Below, piece after piece: positions 20,643-32,319 of a stretch of 64,000 bases of DNA. Source of the stretch: Buxus sempervirens (Eukaryota; Streptophyta; Magnoliopsida; Buxales; Buxaceae); contig OX387183.1 of the NCBI GenBank assembly GCA_947561395.2, positions 37,368,901 through 37,432,900 on the forward strand. The letters are read 5' to 3'. How positions within the stretch are numbered: the stretch's first letter is position 1; the number at the start of each line of letters is the position of its first letter. The notes below the pieces were generated by a model that ran no database searches, was not told the DNA's origin, and saw nothing but the letters and a program-made list of their open reading frames with translations. Made by a program: the position numbers and the translations under genes.

Positions 20643-20657
20643 GCGAGAGGGGGAGAT
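20643..20657 (+). other. Polypurine tract of the Copia element
   Basis: GCGAGAGGGGGAGAT lies directly before the 3' LTR start TGTTAAATGGG. Confidence 0.8.
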
Positions 20658-20810
20658 TGTTAAATGGGTCCCACCTATGTAAAGGTAATAGACCCACATA
20701 TTTATGTTTGTCTTTACTTGTCCTATTGGGTGGGAGACTTTGTGTCTCCACCCCTGTGAAGAATTAATGATGGAAGCCTTCTCTAAAACACACTACAAAA
20801 ATATGCATTT

Positions 20811-21025
20811 TTACCGCTAAATACTAAATTACCGTTGTTAATACATTCAACGACGGTAATTCATCCCGTCACTATATACCTTGCCGATAAATGAATAACT
20901 AAAAATCCTAACTGCGGTAAGTCAATTCCCGTCACTATATCAGATTTATAGACAATAAGTTTGGCGACAACAATTCCACCACCAAAGGAGTTTATTAGTG
21001 GCGGTAGGTGCCACCATTCAATATT
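20811..21025. repeat. Left subterminal repeats of the CACTA element
   Basis: Copies of TTACCG(C/T), GACGGTAAT, CTGCGGTAAG and CCCGTCACTATA in both orientations; continues after the MITE at 21573-21725 (TAGCGGCAGTAA, ACTACCGC, TAGCGGCGGTAG). CACTA transposases are known to bind short subterminal repeats of this sort. Confidence 0.8.
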
Positions 21026-21030
21026 ATAAA

Positions 21031-21563
21031 GGGCTTTTTGCATCTATACCCCTACATTATGATGTATTTGCATCTATATCCGCTTTTTTTAAGTATTTAT
21101 ATTTATACCCCTCCATTTAGCATATTGTTGCAGATGTACCCCTAATGTCAAATTCCATTAACTTTTGTTGTTTATTTTTATTAAATGACTAAATTAACCT
21201 TCTATGAGATGAAAAGTTTATTACATAGGCAAATGAATATGGGTCTAGGTGGAATTCATATGAAAATTTATTAATTAAACAAATTAATATCAATGATTTA
21301 AAGTATATATGCAATAAATATAATAATGTAAGTACATAAATGAATTTATAAGAATATAAGAAGATAAATGCAAAATATTCTTACTTTATCAAAGGTTACT
21401 TAGGTCATTTAATAAAAAAAAATAATAAAAGTTAACGGAATTTAATGTCAGGTATATGATTGAAACGGTTATATTAAATAGAGGCATATAAATACAAATA
21501 TTGAAAATAAGATGGTATACATGCAAATATAATATAATGTAAGGACATGGACGCAAAAAACCC
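21031..21563. mobile_element. Foldback MITE, 533 bp, 9-bp duplication TATTATAAA (Mutator-like)
   Basis: Ends are GGGCTTTTTGCATCTATA and, inverted, GGGTTTTTTGCGTCCATG. The arms pair for roughly 190 bp at about 80 %, including matched inner blocks (AATTCC(A/G)TTAACTTTT and TTATTAAATGAC). TATTATAAA stands on both sides (21022-21030 and 21564-21572). A 9-bp duplication and long arms fit a Mutator-type non-autonomous element. No coding capacity. It sits between subterminal repeats of the CACTA element, which therefore predates it. Confidence 0.92.
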
Positions 21564-22279
21564 TATTATAAATTAGCGGTGGGAAAACTAACTACCGCTA
21601 ATATTCCTAATAGCGGCAGTAAATATTGCCGCAAATTACATATCACGTGTACTTGGCTACTATTTGAAGCGGCGGCCGCTAATAACATTTATACATTTAG
21701 CGGCGGTAGCTATCGCCGCTAAATATTTTGACCTACAAAATCAAAAAGTTGTCATTAGCACACTGTGTTATCCTCCAAATCAAAATCCCTGTAAAATACC
21801 TATTTGACTGTCAAATTTTATAATGAATAGTACTATAGAATTACAAAAAACTTAAAATTAAAGGAGATTCAATAGAATTAAAGTACTGCAAACATCCATC
21901 ATGTTATAAAAAACTAAGTAAAAGGAAATTGGTTTCCATTAACAAGTGACATTGTAACTCGTATCAATCTAATCTCCCTACATGAAAATAGCAATTAATC
22001 ATCAGTATTATCATAATTTTGAATTCTAAAATTATAAGTAGACAAATCAAATTAGATAAAAAAAAAAAGATCACAAAAGTTATCTTGTGTTACTTACCTT
22101 AAATAGTAGAGTGTCTAACTAGAATCCGGAGGATTGTCATTTGCACATGTTTCGCTAGAATCCCATACATCGTGACAAAGATTATTAAGTGTGGCATTTA
22201 AATATATAGTTGATATAATCATATGCTACATATATTTTTGGAGGCATTTGCATAATACCTGTCTTTAAAGTGAACTAAT

Positions 22280-22835
22280 TAAGCTTTTAAGCTTTTAAGC
22301 TTTGAATATTCTTTGGCATGCTGTGCAGCAGTTGCTTCAATTGCTTCTCGTTGTCACCTCTCCTCATCTAGTCGCTCTTCTTTTCGTTGCAATTGTTCCT
22401 GAATTCTATTAAATTCCTACATATCAACATAACGAGATGAAGTATTGCTCGAAGATGCACCACCCCGCATCCTAATGGGAGTGTGACCTAGCCCACAACA
22501 CCGCACTTTGCCATCTGTGTCACGCCCCATGACTTGAGTATATACATCATCTCGGGCCGTCCCATCTAGCGTGCCTTGTTCCATAATAGTTCGTATCTGA
22601 TCCTCGAAAAAATATTTATGCAATCATTTAATTATCAAATATCCGCCAATAAAATTAAATATATTGCACCATCACAACACCTACAATAGGATGAAATATT
22701 TGCAATATAAGTGCATAGGTAATCATAAATTTCATATAACTTACTATCTTCTCAACTGCTTAATCATTTATTGGAATGCCATATTTTCGAGTATGCGTTC
22801 TAATAAACGTCTTAGCATGGCCCAATAATGCCTAA
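22280..22835 (-). pseudogene. CACTA transposase remnant (plant Ptta/En/Spm family)
   Basis: On the minus strand, one block (about 22832-22744) encodes LGHAKTFIRTHTRKYGIPIN, matching the 'K.HTRKDG' region of plant Ptta/En/Spm proteins. After a likely intron a second block (22623-22287) encodes DQIRTIMEQGTLDGTARDDV, then YTQVMGRDTDGKVRCCGLG and PIRM, the family's signature 'DDVYTQVMG...GRVRGYG', followed by a Glu/Arg-rich coiled coil (QEQLQRKEERLDEER). An in-frame stop lies at the junction of the signature block and the coiled coil (near 22416). The family partners the TNPD-type transposase; no TNPD domain is visible in the element, so this is a remnant. Confidence 0.8.
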
Positions 22836-24810
22836 TGAAAGAGAATGCTGTTAGTCCATCATAAATTATTCAAACATCAATGCAATTAATTCAAATAAAA
22901 GAGGAAGAAATATAAAATAATGAACTTAAAGAGATAAAGAAAGAAAAAATAAAAGAAATATCAGTAGCATCTCCCCTAAAAATAGAGCATTGTCTAGACC
23001 AAATTGGTCTAAAATAAATCATGGAACCTGGAAACAAAAAAAAGAGTAGAAACATTGCATTCATATACAATCCAAGTTGTGCATCCACATCCATATCCAC
23101 TCCACAAACCGTAACATCCAAACTGATAGCTATGCTAGTAATCATACGGAGGTTTGATTTTTAACAGAGAGAGCTTTTTATTAATTAGCACAGTTTGTTA
23201 AATGAAAGATAATTTGTGATTATCTTTGATCCTTGTCCTTGTACCACTCTACACTTTCTTAAAAAGATGCATTTATCGATTCAATCTCGCTTATCATGGT
23301 TTCATATGTTTTGAAATTTTTTAAAAGAGTCTCAACCCTTACTGCATGTCCTAAGATGGGTTGGGCATTAAGCTGCTTAGTCTAAGCCCAAATTAGTAAT
23401 TTCAAAACTGGGCCAAGCCTAGATGCCGGCGCCATCGCCATTGTTAGATTGCTTCGGGCCTCTGGCAATCACAATGTCCTCTCTCTCTCAATTTAGTTCT
23501 CTATCTCTGAGACATGATCTACCATATTTCATTGTGGCCCTATCGACTAGCAAAAGAGCCCTAAAAAAAAAATGAAAGGCATAACATCTAATTTGCGCTT
23601 TTCTTTCATGGTTACATCAATTGATCATGAGAAGTAGAGATTAAAAACGATCGATATTAAACTCTCAATGCCCTAAATCTTTCTCTATCAAGGATTTTTG
23701 GTTTTTTTTTTTCCTTTTTTTAATTTTTCTTAATAAATGTGTTAAAAAGAATTCTTTTTTATTGTTTAATTTTCAATTACAGGTAGAAGACGTGAAGGGA
23801 GTGGGTGCAAGCATAAGAAGTAGAATGGGAATTCCTCCAAGAGAAGCCAATTGAAAATATAATTACATTAATTTTCTTTTCATCATTTTAGAGTTGCCTG
23901 TAATTTCACAAAATTTATGGTCGGGATCTTTTATTTATCTTGAACAAAGAGAGAAGAAAAAAAATCTTACTTTTTGTTCCGTGAATTATGCTTGCATTGA
24001 ATAACCAAAATAAAATGCCCATAAATCTGAGATAAAGATGATAAAACACTTGTATAAACTGAAGCATGATAGGGAATTAAAAAAATTATGATAAGTAAAT
24101 AATGAATGATATGATTAGGGATAAAAAGGAATTGAAAATCCTGTATACAACCCATGTATATTGCAAAACAGGAGCAAGATCATTTACAATGAGCCATAAA
24201 AATCCTGCAAACAATTCATACCCATATATACCTAAAACAAATAGCAAGCAACCCTAAGGATATTTGAACAATAATGCATACAAATTAAAATCAGACATCA
24301 AGGAAGCCCCAAAAGATACATACGAATCGTTTACACAAGTTGAACAAATGAATATCTTAAAACTATTTCACGTGAAGGTCTACACAAACTCAGAAATTAA
24401 CAAAAGAAAAGTATAGAGAGAGGATCCTAAAACAACCTATTAAATACCAAATAAGGGACATGAAAAATCAAAGAAAATCTGGTTAAAATTTTATGTAAAT
24501 CAAAATCCAGCTGCAATACCTGAGTAAGAATCTTAAAAAAATACAAAATACATAATTATACCACAAAAAACACTAACAGGTAAGCTTTCCATTATAAACC
24601 AAAATTAGGGATACCTGAGAAAGAATGATTAAACATTATTACAAATCAAAACCCAGGAGCATGAAAATCCAGAAACATTTCAGTTACAGTCCATATTAAT
24701 CAAACTTAATAGCATATAAGCCATTTAGGCGAAACCTATTCAACCTAGAAATCAGCAAAGTAAAACTATATCATCTAAATTCCAAATGTAGGCATGCTAA
24801 ACTTTCCGTG
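22836..24810. other. CACTA interior without recognisable genes
   Basis: About 2 kb of AT-rich DNA with poly-A/T runs. No protein domain, RNA gene or terminal repeats seen. A GC-richer patch at 23420-23470 (GATGCCGGCGCCATCGCC) stands out but reads as nothing known. Confidence 0.5.
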
Positions 24811-24820
24811 TCCTTCAGCA

Positions 24821-25476
24821 TCTTGAGCTCCAAGTGGTAAAGATAGGAGGGGAGCACCGCAGTTAAAAGGAGCCAGATGGTTCTCTTATAATGAACTCAA
24901 AAGGTGCACCAATAATTTCTCAGGAAGCAATGAAATTGGATCTTGGGCTACGGAAAGGTGACATAGCTGGCCTAAGGAACTCTTCAATTTTATTTTTCAT
25001 AACCTTCCTTCCAGCAGTAATGATTCTAGTATTGTGGACTTTTGCACGCATTATATTTAGGTTTATAGGGGAATGATCACTAGTGGACAAGTGGTGGAAA
25101 TCAAAAGAGCACAGCAAGGATCCATGCAGGGTGGGCTTGAGTTTAAGACCGAAATTGAGTTGCTTTCACGTGTTCATCACAAAAACCTTGTTGGCCTTGT
25201 GGGGTTCTGTTTTGAGCAAGGAGAACAGATGCTGATTTATGAATTTATTCCTAATGGGACACTTAGGGAGAGCTTATCTGGTAAGTTCTCCACTTTCATT
25301 TGAAACAGAGCCTTACCTTTTTCCCTTTCAACTTGGTGCAGGCCAAACCCTTATGGTACTCTAAAATTCATTGGCAATTATCAATTGTAGGGAGATCAGG
25401 CATTTATCTGGATTGGAAGAGAAGACTTCGGATTGCTTTAGGCTCAGCTAGAGGATTATCATATTCTCATGAGCAA
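24821..25476 (+). pseudogene. Captured host gene fragment: LRR receptor-like kinase, subfamily VIII-1-like
   Basis: Three exon pieces with two introns. Exon piece 1 (to 24957) reads GAPQLKGARWFSYNELKRCT then NNFSGSNEIG, the juxtamembrane start of the kinase. An intron 24958-25060 (GTGACA...TTTAG) precedes exon 2 (25061-25280): [20 protein letters not shown] then [20 protein letters not shown] and [20 protein letters not shown]. Intron 25281-25390 (GTAAGT...TGTAG) precedes RSGIYLDWKRRLRIALGSAR, GLSYSHE. This covers the glycine loop, the beta-3 lysine (VEIK; family VAIK), helix C glutamate and the hinge. It stops before the HRD and DFG motifs. One base seems lost in the glycine loop (GSGGYGK expected; GSWATE read), so it is not functional. 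Retained introns mean it was taken as genomic DNA, not from mRNA. The closest family by recall is the HPCA1/At5g49760 group. Confidence 0.9.
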
Positions 25477-25779
25477 ATGTATAAACTGAAATTCGGCAAT
25501 CAGAAAATTTAAGAAGAAACAATGTTTAAAAACCAAATGAAAGGCAATTAAAATCCTGATTTGCTTTCCATAGAGGGAAATTCAGACAGAAACCACCATA
25601 AGTTCGAAGAATAAACAGCACGACAAAAAAAATAACAAGAATAAACAAAAGAATCTCGTCGTGACTTGTTTGGGGGCATAATAGCAAGATTGAACTGTAA
25701 AATAATATGTTTTGCAAGAACATTTTAATCCTCAAAGAACATCACTACGACAGGTCATCTACAGGTGTTTTGTCATGTC

Positions 25780-26060
25780 AAATTGATTTTTGAACTTACC
25801 CCAGAACGGCGATGGCGGCGAGCGGCTACTGCGGCAAGCGGCGACGAACCCAACGGCGACAGCGCGAACCACAGTCGACGGAAATGGGAGCTTACAAGCA
25901 ACGACTAGCCTCAGAACGGTGATTTTGGCGACGGCCGACGGCGGCGATGGCAGCAACGGTCGACGGCAGCTATGGCAGTGACAGCGAGGGTGACGATAGA
26001 CGCTGACGGCGACAGCAGAGAAAACGTCGGCAAAAACACGAAAAACAGCTAAGAGAAGGG
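25780..26060. other. GC-rich (GGCGAC)-type low-complexity patch in the CACTA element
   Basis: Repeated GGCGACGGC, GGCGGCGAG and GACGGCGAC words in otherwise AT-rich DNA. The position near the right end and its composition suggest an untranslated leader or a first exon of the original minus-strand transposase gene; nothing in it can be identified. Confidence 0.4.
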
Positions 26061-26099
26061 CACGGGGCTTCTCTGCCAGATTTGGGTTTTACACCCCTT

Positions 26100-26400
26100 T
26101 AGCGGCGGTAATTCGCTTATACTCAATATACCGGTGGAATTTACCGCCGTACAAAATAGACATTTTAATGACGGTAGATTTACCACCGTTAAGAAAACCA
26201 TTCATGTATTTTTACGGGTAATACCGCCGCAAAAAATGTTAACAAGGGCGGTAATTTCCGCCGTACAATATGATAAATATTATTATGGGCGGCAATATCG
26301 CCGGTATAACAACGCGCCAATAACTCGCGCCAAAACCATAGTTCCGTGTCATTTATTTTAGCGGCAGGAGCATTTTACTGCTGCTAAAAGTTCGACGTTA
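26100..26400. repeat. Right subterminal repeats of the CACTA element
   Basis: At least ten copies of GCGGTAAT, TACCGCCG, GACGGTAGA, ACCACCGTTA and GGCGGCAAT in alternating orientation. Confidence 0.85.
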
Positions 26401-26680
26401 AGACTCATCATTTTTGTAGTGACAATTGTTATAAAAAGAAGGTGGCAGCGAATTCAACTACAATGCCGAATTCGTAACAGTACCACACGTTTGAAAAGTG
26501 TCCTGGCTTTACCTATAAATAGAAGGCAAAGCATCAGGCTCAGGACACACAAGAGAATTTAGGAGCCCTTGAAAGGTAGAGACTAGTAAAGAGAGACAAA
26601 AGGGGAGAGAAAAAGTATAGACTCTTAGGTATTAAAAATAGAGTATACAAGGGTTCTGGGTTTGAGTTTAAATTCAGGGT

Positions 26681-26990
26681 TGAAAATTTTGGGTTTAAAC
26701 TTCAAATACACCTAGGGGGTGAATAGGTGTTGCATAGCGGAAATTAAAATTTTCTATTTAACTAAAGACAAGTCCTTAATTAAATAGGCATGCACAAGTC
26801 CTCAAAGTAATTCCAGAAAATAATAGCCAAGTAACAGACCACTCAGATTGCAAAACAATCAATGCATATAAAGCAATAAACAAAACAAGCAATTTGGTGA
26901 TGAAGGGAAAACTCTATGAGAACTGTCACTAGAGAAAAACCCTCCGGGCTATGCAGGAGCCACCTAAAGATCTACTACTAGATGCTAGGA
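26681..26990 (-). repeat. 3' LTR piece of the SIRE-like element
   Basis: Matches 35843-36137 over about 300 bp (GGTGAATAGGTGTTGCA, CAATTTGGTGATGAAGGG, GAGAAAAACCCTC blocks). The remaining LTR sequence present in the 5' copy is not found here. Confidence 0.85.
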
Positions 26991-27655
26991 CCTCAAATTT
27001 TGCAATATTTGTAGATTTTTGCTCCCCCTTAATTTGTTAGCATCTTCCTTTTTCAATAAAGATATGCAATTAAGTATGGAAGGGATCTTTATTGATCTTT
27101 TTCAATATTTTTCTTTTCTTTTGCACTTTTTGAGAATTTTTCTTTTCTTTTGTACTTTTGGGGTATTTAGTCCAAGTCACTAGCATAAGGTCAATTTAAC
27201 TCAAGGTTGACATGAACAAACCCATGATTGCCTATCCACACACTCACATGAATATATGATTAAGCATTCTCAAATTGTATTTGGGGTGTAAGTGTAAAAT
27301 GCAAATAACACACTAAGAGCCCAATCAACCTATTGTGCCTTTATATGAGAAAATTGAAATAAATTTTGTAAAACAATCCTTTTAAGCAATTAGTTCTCTC
27401 AATATAAAAATTTATTATTTTCACAAAACATGCTCATAACACAAATCATCAAAAACAAGGAAAAAAAAATAGAAAATCTTTTTGTATTTTTCTGAAAAAG
27501 TTAAAACCAAAAACAATTAAACAAAAACCAAAACCAGAAAAATAAAAACAAAAAGAAAATATGCATGCAAAAAATAAGATGAGCATGAAGCAAGGCTAAT
27601 GCATGAATTTCTAATCCTACTCAACTTCACCCAAACTCGTCAGATAAAAGAGGAT
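26991..27655 (-). other. Non-coding stretch of the SIRE-like element
   Basis: AT-rich, with TTTTCTTTTCTTTTG-type runs. The minus-strand polypurine tract AATTAAGGGGGAGC lies at about 27024-27040. No pol domain is visible where it would be expected. Confidence 0.6.
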
Positions 27656-27659
27656 TTCT

Positions 27660-30600
27660 TGTTCAAGGAAACTAGTTGTCCAAAAAGAAGCCTAATTTGT
27701 TAAGCTAAGACCATGACTTGATTAGATAAATCCAAATTGGATTTTCTAGGATGAGAATACGAAGATTGACTAAGATTTTCTCCTAATCTCTAGCAATTAG
27801 GTCTAATATGACCTAGAACACCATGGTTGTGACATGTGGGAATAAATTTCTGAAATTGAAATTCCCTAGGAAGAGATGCCGTAGGTTGAGAACTTTTGAA
27901 CTGCTGGGTAAGCCTTTTTGCCTTTTATGGCCTTTCCCTTTGACACACCAGATTTCTTCATGCCTTTAGAAGAAGAAGAAGAAGGAGTCTTAGAGGAGGA
28001 AGGAACATCCTGAAATCCTAAACCTCTTTTATTGATCACTGTTTGACACACACCAAGCATATGGTCAAGCTTTTGAGAACCAGAAGGGAAGTTTTGCAAT
28101 TGAGACTTGGACTTCTCTAATTCAGATTTTAGTGACTTGTTTTCAGACTCAAGAGATTCAATTTTCAACTTCAACTCACCCGCTTGAGAAGTAGACTCAT
28201 CCAATTTAAGATGAAGAGATTCATTGACAAGTTCTACTTCATTGAGCTTCTTAAGAAAAGCCTTGTTTTGTTTCTTGATTTTTAGGCTTTCATTAAAAAG
28301 CTTTTCAGAAGCATCTTTAATGCTTTCCTCATCTTTAGACTCACTTTGAGAACCAATATCATTCTCAAGTAGTTTTGAGTCTTGAAGAATGTTTCCCCCA
28401 TCACTTCCTAGAGTAAAAGTGAAAGCCATGTAATTTTGACCCTCTTTAGATAAAGAATCATTCTCATGTTCAAATTCAGTCTCAATATCAGAAAGGGTAG
28501 CATTCATTGCTTTCCCACTGCCCTTATCTTTTAATTTCTTGTAGGTAAGACACTCAGCTCTTATGTGGCAAAACCCTTGGCAACAATGGCACTTTACTTG
28601 CTGAGTTTTGTTTTCTAGGGTGTCCTTGTGATCTCTACCTTCTTTCCTAAACTTTCTATCATTACTAGAAATCACCCTAGACCATTCTTTGCCCTTTTTT
28701 TTTGCTGATTTTAAAAATCTTTCTAAAACTCTTAACAAATTGGGCAATCTCTTCATCATCAGACTCATTAAAAGTCTTTCCTTTGATGACTCTAAGAGCA
28801 ATAGATTTGCTCTTATTGGTTTGAGGTAAGGTAAGCTCATAGGTCTGAATTGATCATATTAGGTCTTCAATCCTAATATTGTAAATGTCTTTGCTCTCCT
28901 CTATGGCTGTTATCTTAGGTCTAAATCTCTCAGGTAAGGATCTCAAAATTTTCCTAACCACCCTATTTAGAGGAATTCTCTTTCCTAGGTTAAAACTTGA
29001 GTTGACAATGCCACTCAATTTGACATAGAACTCATCAAAAGACTCATCTTCTTGCATCTTGAGTTCTTCAAACCTAGTTATCAACATCTGTAATTTGGAA
29101 TTCTTCACAAGGATAGTTCCCTCATGAGTGGTTTCTAGATTATCCCAAATTTCTTTACTAGTGTAATGCCCTGGATCCGTGTTGTTCATTAAAGATATAA
29201 CACATCTAACGGAGTGTTATGTATGGGCCCAAGTTGCTCATATATACCAACTCAAAATCATAACCATGAGTCATATATATCAGAGTACGCAAAGTTAGAA
29301 TTTCTATTAAAGCGTGGAAACTAAACCAATCCATGAAATGTATATCACTATTCAAGTCTGATACCAATGCAAACCCCAATCGAATACAAGTTGTCAATAG
29401 TGCTATCAAGTTCTACAATATAGCCTACGATATCTCAGGAAATTAATAATCCTCCTCCTTATAAGAATCCTCTGGCTCTACCCCTACTGTCATGCCCTCT
29501 CCAAGAGTGTCTGAAAACAAAACAAAACAAAACGGAATAAGATAAAAATATCCTAGCAAGTAGCACATGCATGCTAAAACATTTTACCACATTTCCAAAA
29601 TAATGCCACAATGACGAATTATAATAAAGTCAATAATGCAAATAGAATTCTGATAAACCGATACGATCCCAATAACACTGATAATCAAGTAACAAAAAAA
29701 AGTATCATGAATCAAGTATCACCATAGGCGAATGTTACGTAGTTCACTTTAATTGGGTAATTTAACATGCCGGAGTGACATCCACATGCACCTCCATGTA
29801 CACAATCTGAACTACTCATGATTTCAGATTTTGAAATGAGGGCCTACTTAGGGTTTCATCATCCAATGACGGCCTACTCAGGGTTTCGTCATCCAATGCT
29901 GGCCTACTTTGGGCTTCGGCATTGGCAACACCGGCCTACTCAAGGTTTCGGGTTGCTCTACACCGGTCATGACAACACTCATGGCCATGCAATTAAATCA
30001 ATGAAGTCAACACATTACATTACTAAGCTTAAGTCATGGATCCAAGGCAAGCTAGACCAAAATAGCTTGTAACCAAATCAGCATTTAATCAAATGTGTTA
30101 AATCTAAAATCATGGGTCAATCATGACCAAACTACTCTGTCATGGAGGATCTCAAGTCCATGCCCTTCAAGGCTAATAACAATATCCAAACCAAATCTTA
30201 TATCCAATCATTCATAAGACAAAACCAATAATCCAAATCTATAGAAGTAACTCACTGTAAAACAAATCTAATGCAAGTTCCAATCAAATCCGATATAAAC
30301 CAAAGTAATTCAAAATAGAACTCAAACACCGATTTCTCAAATTTGACCAAAAATGTGTTCTCAGAGAGTTATTTACTTTCAACTTGTTTAGATATGAGAG
30401 TTACATAAGTAGAAGTCCATAAAATCCTTACAAGTTATATTAAAAAACATAATATCCTTTTAGAGCCCAAAATGAACTAATTTAGAGGAATAAGTGGACA
30501 AATTGGTATGATCTCTTTCCTACAATTGGCCTTTAGAAATACCTTATAAATGATCTCAGAAAGATGTTACAAGTGGTGGAATCAAAACAAACACATTCTA

Positions 30601-32277
30601 TAATGATTTGGAATCAAAAGTCTCCCAAGAACCTAGTTTAGTAGAATGTGCACAAACTCTTCGTTAAGTTGTAATTTTACATAATTCATGTGTAAGCACT
30701 TCCTAAATACCTAAATCTTATTTTTATATAAGTTAGATTTGATTAAAAACATTTCCATGGTTGAAATCACCTCAAATTGGAAAATTAAGATTTTCTGTGA
30801 TGGGCCCTCAACATGGCACTCGAGTGTCCAAGAAGGCGTTGAAGAGATTCAATTCTGTAAAAGGGACACCCGGCATAGCGCTCAAGCGTCATTGTAGGCG
30901 CTCGGCTTAACTGAGTTTTAAAACTTTCGGGTTTTGAGATTTTTCAAAATTCACAGGCTAGGCGCCTGGGATCACGCTCGAGCTCAATTGCAGGTGCCAA
31001 GCCAAATTTTCAGGTCAGGAACAGAATTGTGAAATTCTAAGTTTTCAAAAATTGAACAACTAAAACCTAATTTAATCACTTTAAAATCATGCAAACATCT
31101 TCTAAATCATTAATAGAGACTTTCTAATTGATTCAACAACAATTAATCATGTTTTTTAAATCAGATATATGATTTCTCTTCAAATAACTCAAAAATACCC
31201 AAATCTGAGTTTCAAACATTCAAATCTCAAATTCCACGCATTAACTTCATGAACTCTAGCACGAATTGGTTTAGAAGGGTGCTACTTACCTCTAGGAAGC
31301 TCGAATCAATCTCAATTCTAAGTCCTAAGATCTCAAAAGCTTCAAATCTCACTATTCTCCACTGTTTCATACAAAAACATTCCAAATCTGTTCTACTTCT
31401 TAAAATTTTCTTACAATAGACCATGAAATTGAAATCAGAAACACACTCACCAGTAGATACTTTGATCTAACCATAATGCTTCAATGATCTCAGCTTCTAA
31501 ATTGGATTCCTTCTTCAAACTTCAAAACAACAACCATCAACTAAGTTGATTCTCTTTGTTTCCTTCTCTCTAGATCTATCGACCAGATCAGAATTCCCTT
31601 TCTTCCTTTTGTTTCTCCTCTCCAGAACCTTCTTAGCTAACTAACAACCAAACTCTCTAACTAACTTCTTCTCCTTTTGATACCCATGCTCTAGCCGCCC
31701 AACCTCTTTTAAAACACCAAGTTATTTGCTGTTTGTCACTCCCAAGGACACCTACACTAACACTAAGGTTAGTTCATTTAATTGAATTATACTATCTCGT
31801 GTATGCTCATATTACAAATTTACATAACAACCACTTATCATAATTAATATTTCAGCTCTTCAATTAATCTCTGAAAAATTCCCAAAATAGCCTTGCTCTC
31901 CATTTCCCAAGATTTCTACCAATAAAAATAATTAATATTACTAAAATAAATTCCAAATTTATTAGTAAAAAATTTGAGGTTTTACAACTAGATTGACACG
32001 TGGACACCATTTAATCTCATTAGCTGATATAGCACTAAAAATAGCATTCACACCCTTGCTATTAAAATTTGATTCAGTCAACTCATCTTTGGTCCACTAT
32101 TGTGAATCCTGTGGTGTAGGAACATCATTGACAGTGACAGTGGAAGGTGTCCAACCTCTTTCTAAATATATCCCCATACCTTCTCATTGATGGCTTTTAG
32201 ATAGGTTCTCATAAGAACCTTTCAATAGGCATAATTACTGCCATGAAAGAAAGCTAGGGCAGTAGAAGACTTGTCCA
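27660..32277 (-). pseudogene. SIRE-like gag fossil, split by a solo LTR
   Basis: Start MDKSSTALAFFHGSNYAY at 32277, then MRTYLKAINEKVWGYI and NAIFSAISANEI before the inserted LTR (29162-31986). After it come EIWDNLETTHEGT, LQMLITRFEELKMQEDESFD and ILRSLPERFRPKITAIEESK, the UBN2-type core of plant Copia Gag. A zinc knuckle (CHCCQGFCHIRAEC, about 28560-28600), a long acidic coiled coil (28100-28400), and a second knuckle-like CHNHGVLGHIRPNC (about 27790-27830) follow. Two knuckles around a long spacer are typical of the SIRE lineage. The protein would package the element's RNA. It is broken in several places but long stretches are open (27866-28840 and 28854-29189), so it is only moderately old. 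Confidence 0.88.
29162..31986 (-). mobile_element. Family D (Gypsy-like) solo LTR, perfect duplication ACTAG
   Basis: Minus-strand start TGTAAAACCTCAAATTTTTT at 31986 and end GGGCATTACA at 29162. ACTAG flanks both sides (29157-29161, 31987-31991) and the surrounding gag frame joins across it. The 2825-bp LTR contains the family's CTGAGATAT..GTAGC-type middle section and a word array (30815-31010) with GGCGCTCGGC and CACGCTCGAGCTC. No internal region. Confidence 0.9.
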
Positions 32278-32308
32278 TGACACAAGGAGCCAAGGAACTG
32301 GTAAAACC

Positions 32309-32319
32309 TCTCTGATACC
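32309..32319 (-). other. Primer-binding site of the SIRE-like element
   Basis: Minus strand GGTATCAGAGAGG; with the bases beyond the later LTR insertion (35840-35842) it reads TTGGTATCAGAG, complementary to the 3' end of initiator-Met tRNA, three bases from the LTR end. Confidence 0.85.

Larger units (their letters stand above)
20791..26421. mobile_element. CACTA (En/Spm) DNA transposon, 5.6 kb, target duplication ACA
   Basis: Ends are CACTACAAAAATATGC and, inverted, ATTTTTGTAGTG: a 12-bp terminal inverted repeat of the CACTA type. ACA lies on both sides (20788-20790, 26422-26424), the 3-bp duplication expected for the class, and the host LTR reads straight through when the element is left out. 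Both subterminal regions are full of GCGGTAA/TTACCGC motifs. Inside are a decayed Ptta/En/Spm transposase part on the minus strand, an inserted foldback MITE and a captured receptor-kinase fragment. With no complete transposase it is non-autonomous now. Confidence 0.95.

Noticed and set aside
25073-25303. A functional receptor kinase gene
   Set aside because: Only the N-lobe is present, it lies inside a CACTA transposon, the glycine loop is off frame, and no HRD or DFG motif follows.
25780-26060. A host coding exon in the GC-rich patch
   Set aside because: Open frames there are made of simple GGC/GAC repeats with no family resemblance and lie just inside the CACTA end.
29818-30072. Short plus-strand frame with repeated YLGFHHPM-like units
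   Set aside because: It comes from a three- to four-fold GGCCTACT(C/T)(A/T)GGGTTTC repeat within the family D solo LTR; no evidence of coding.
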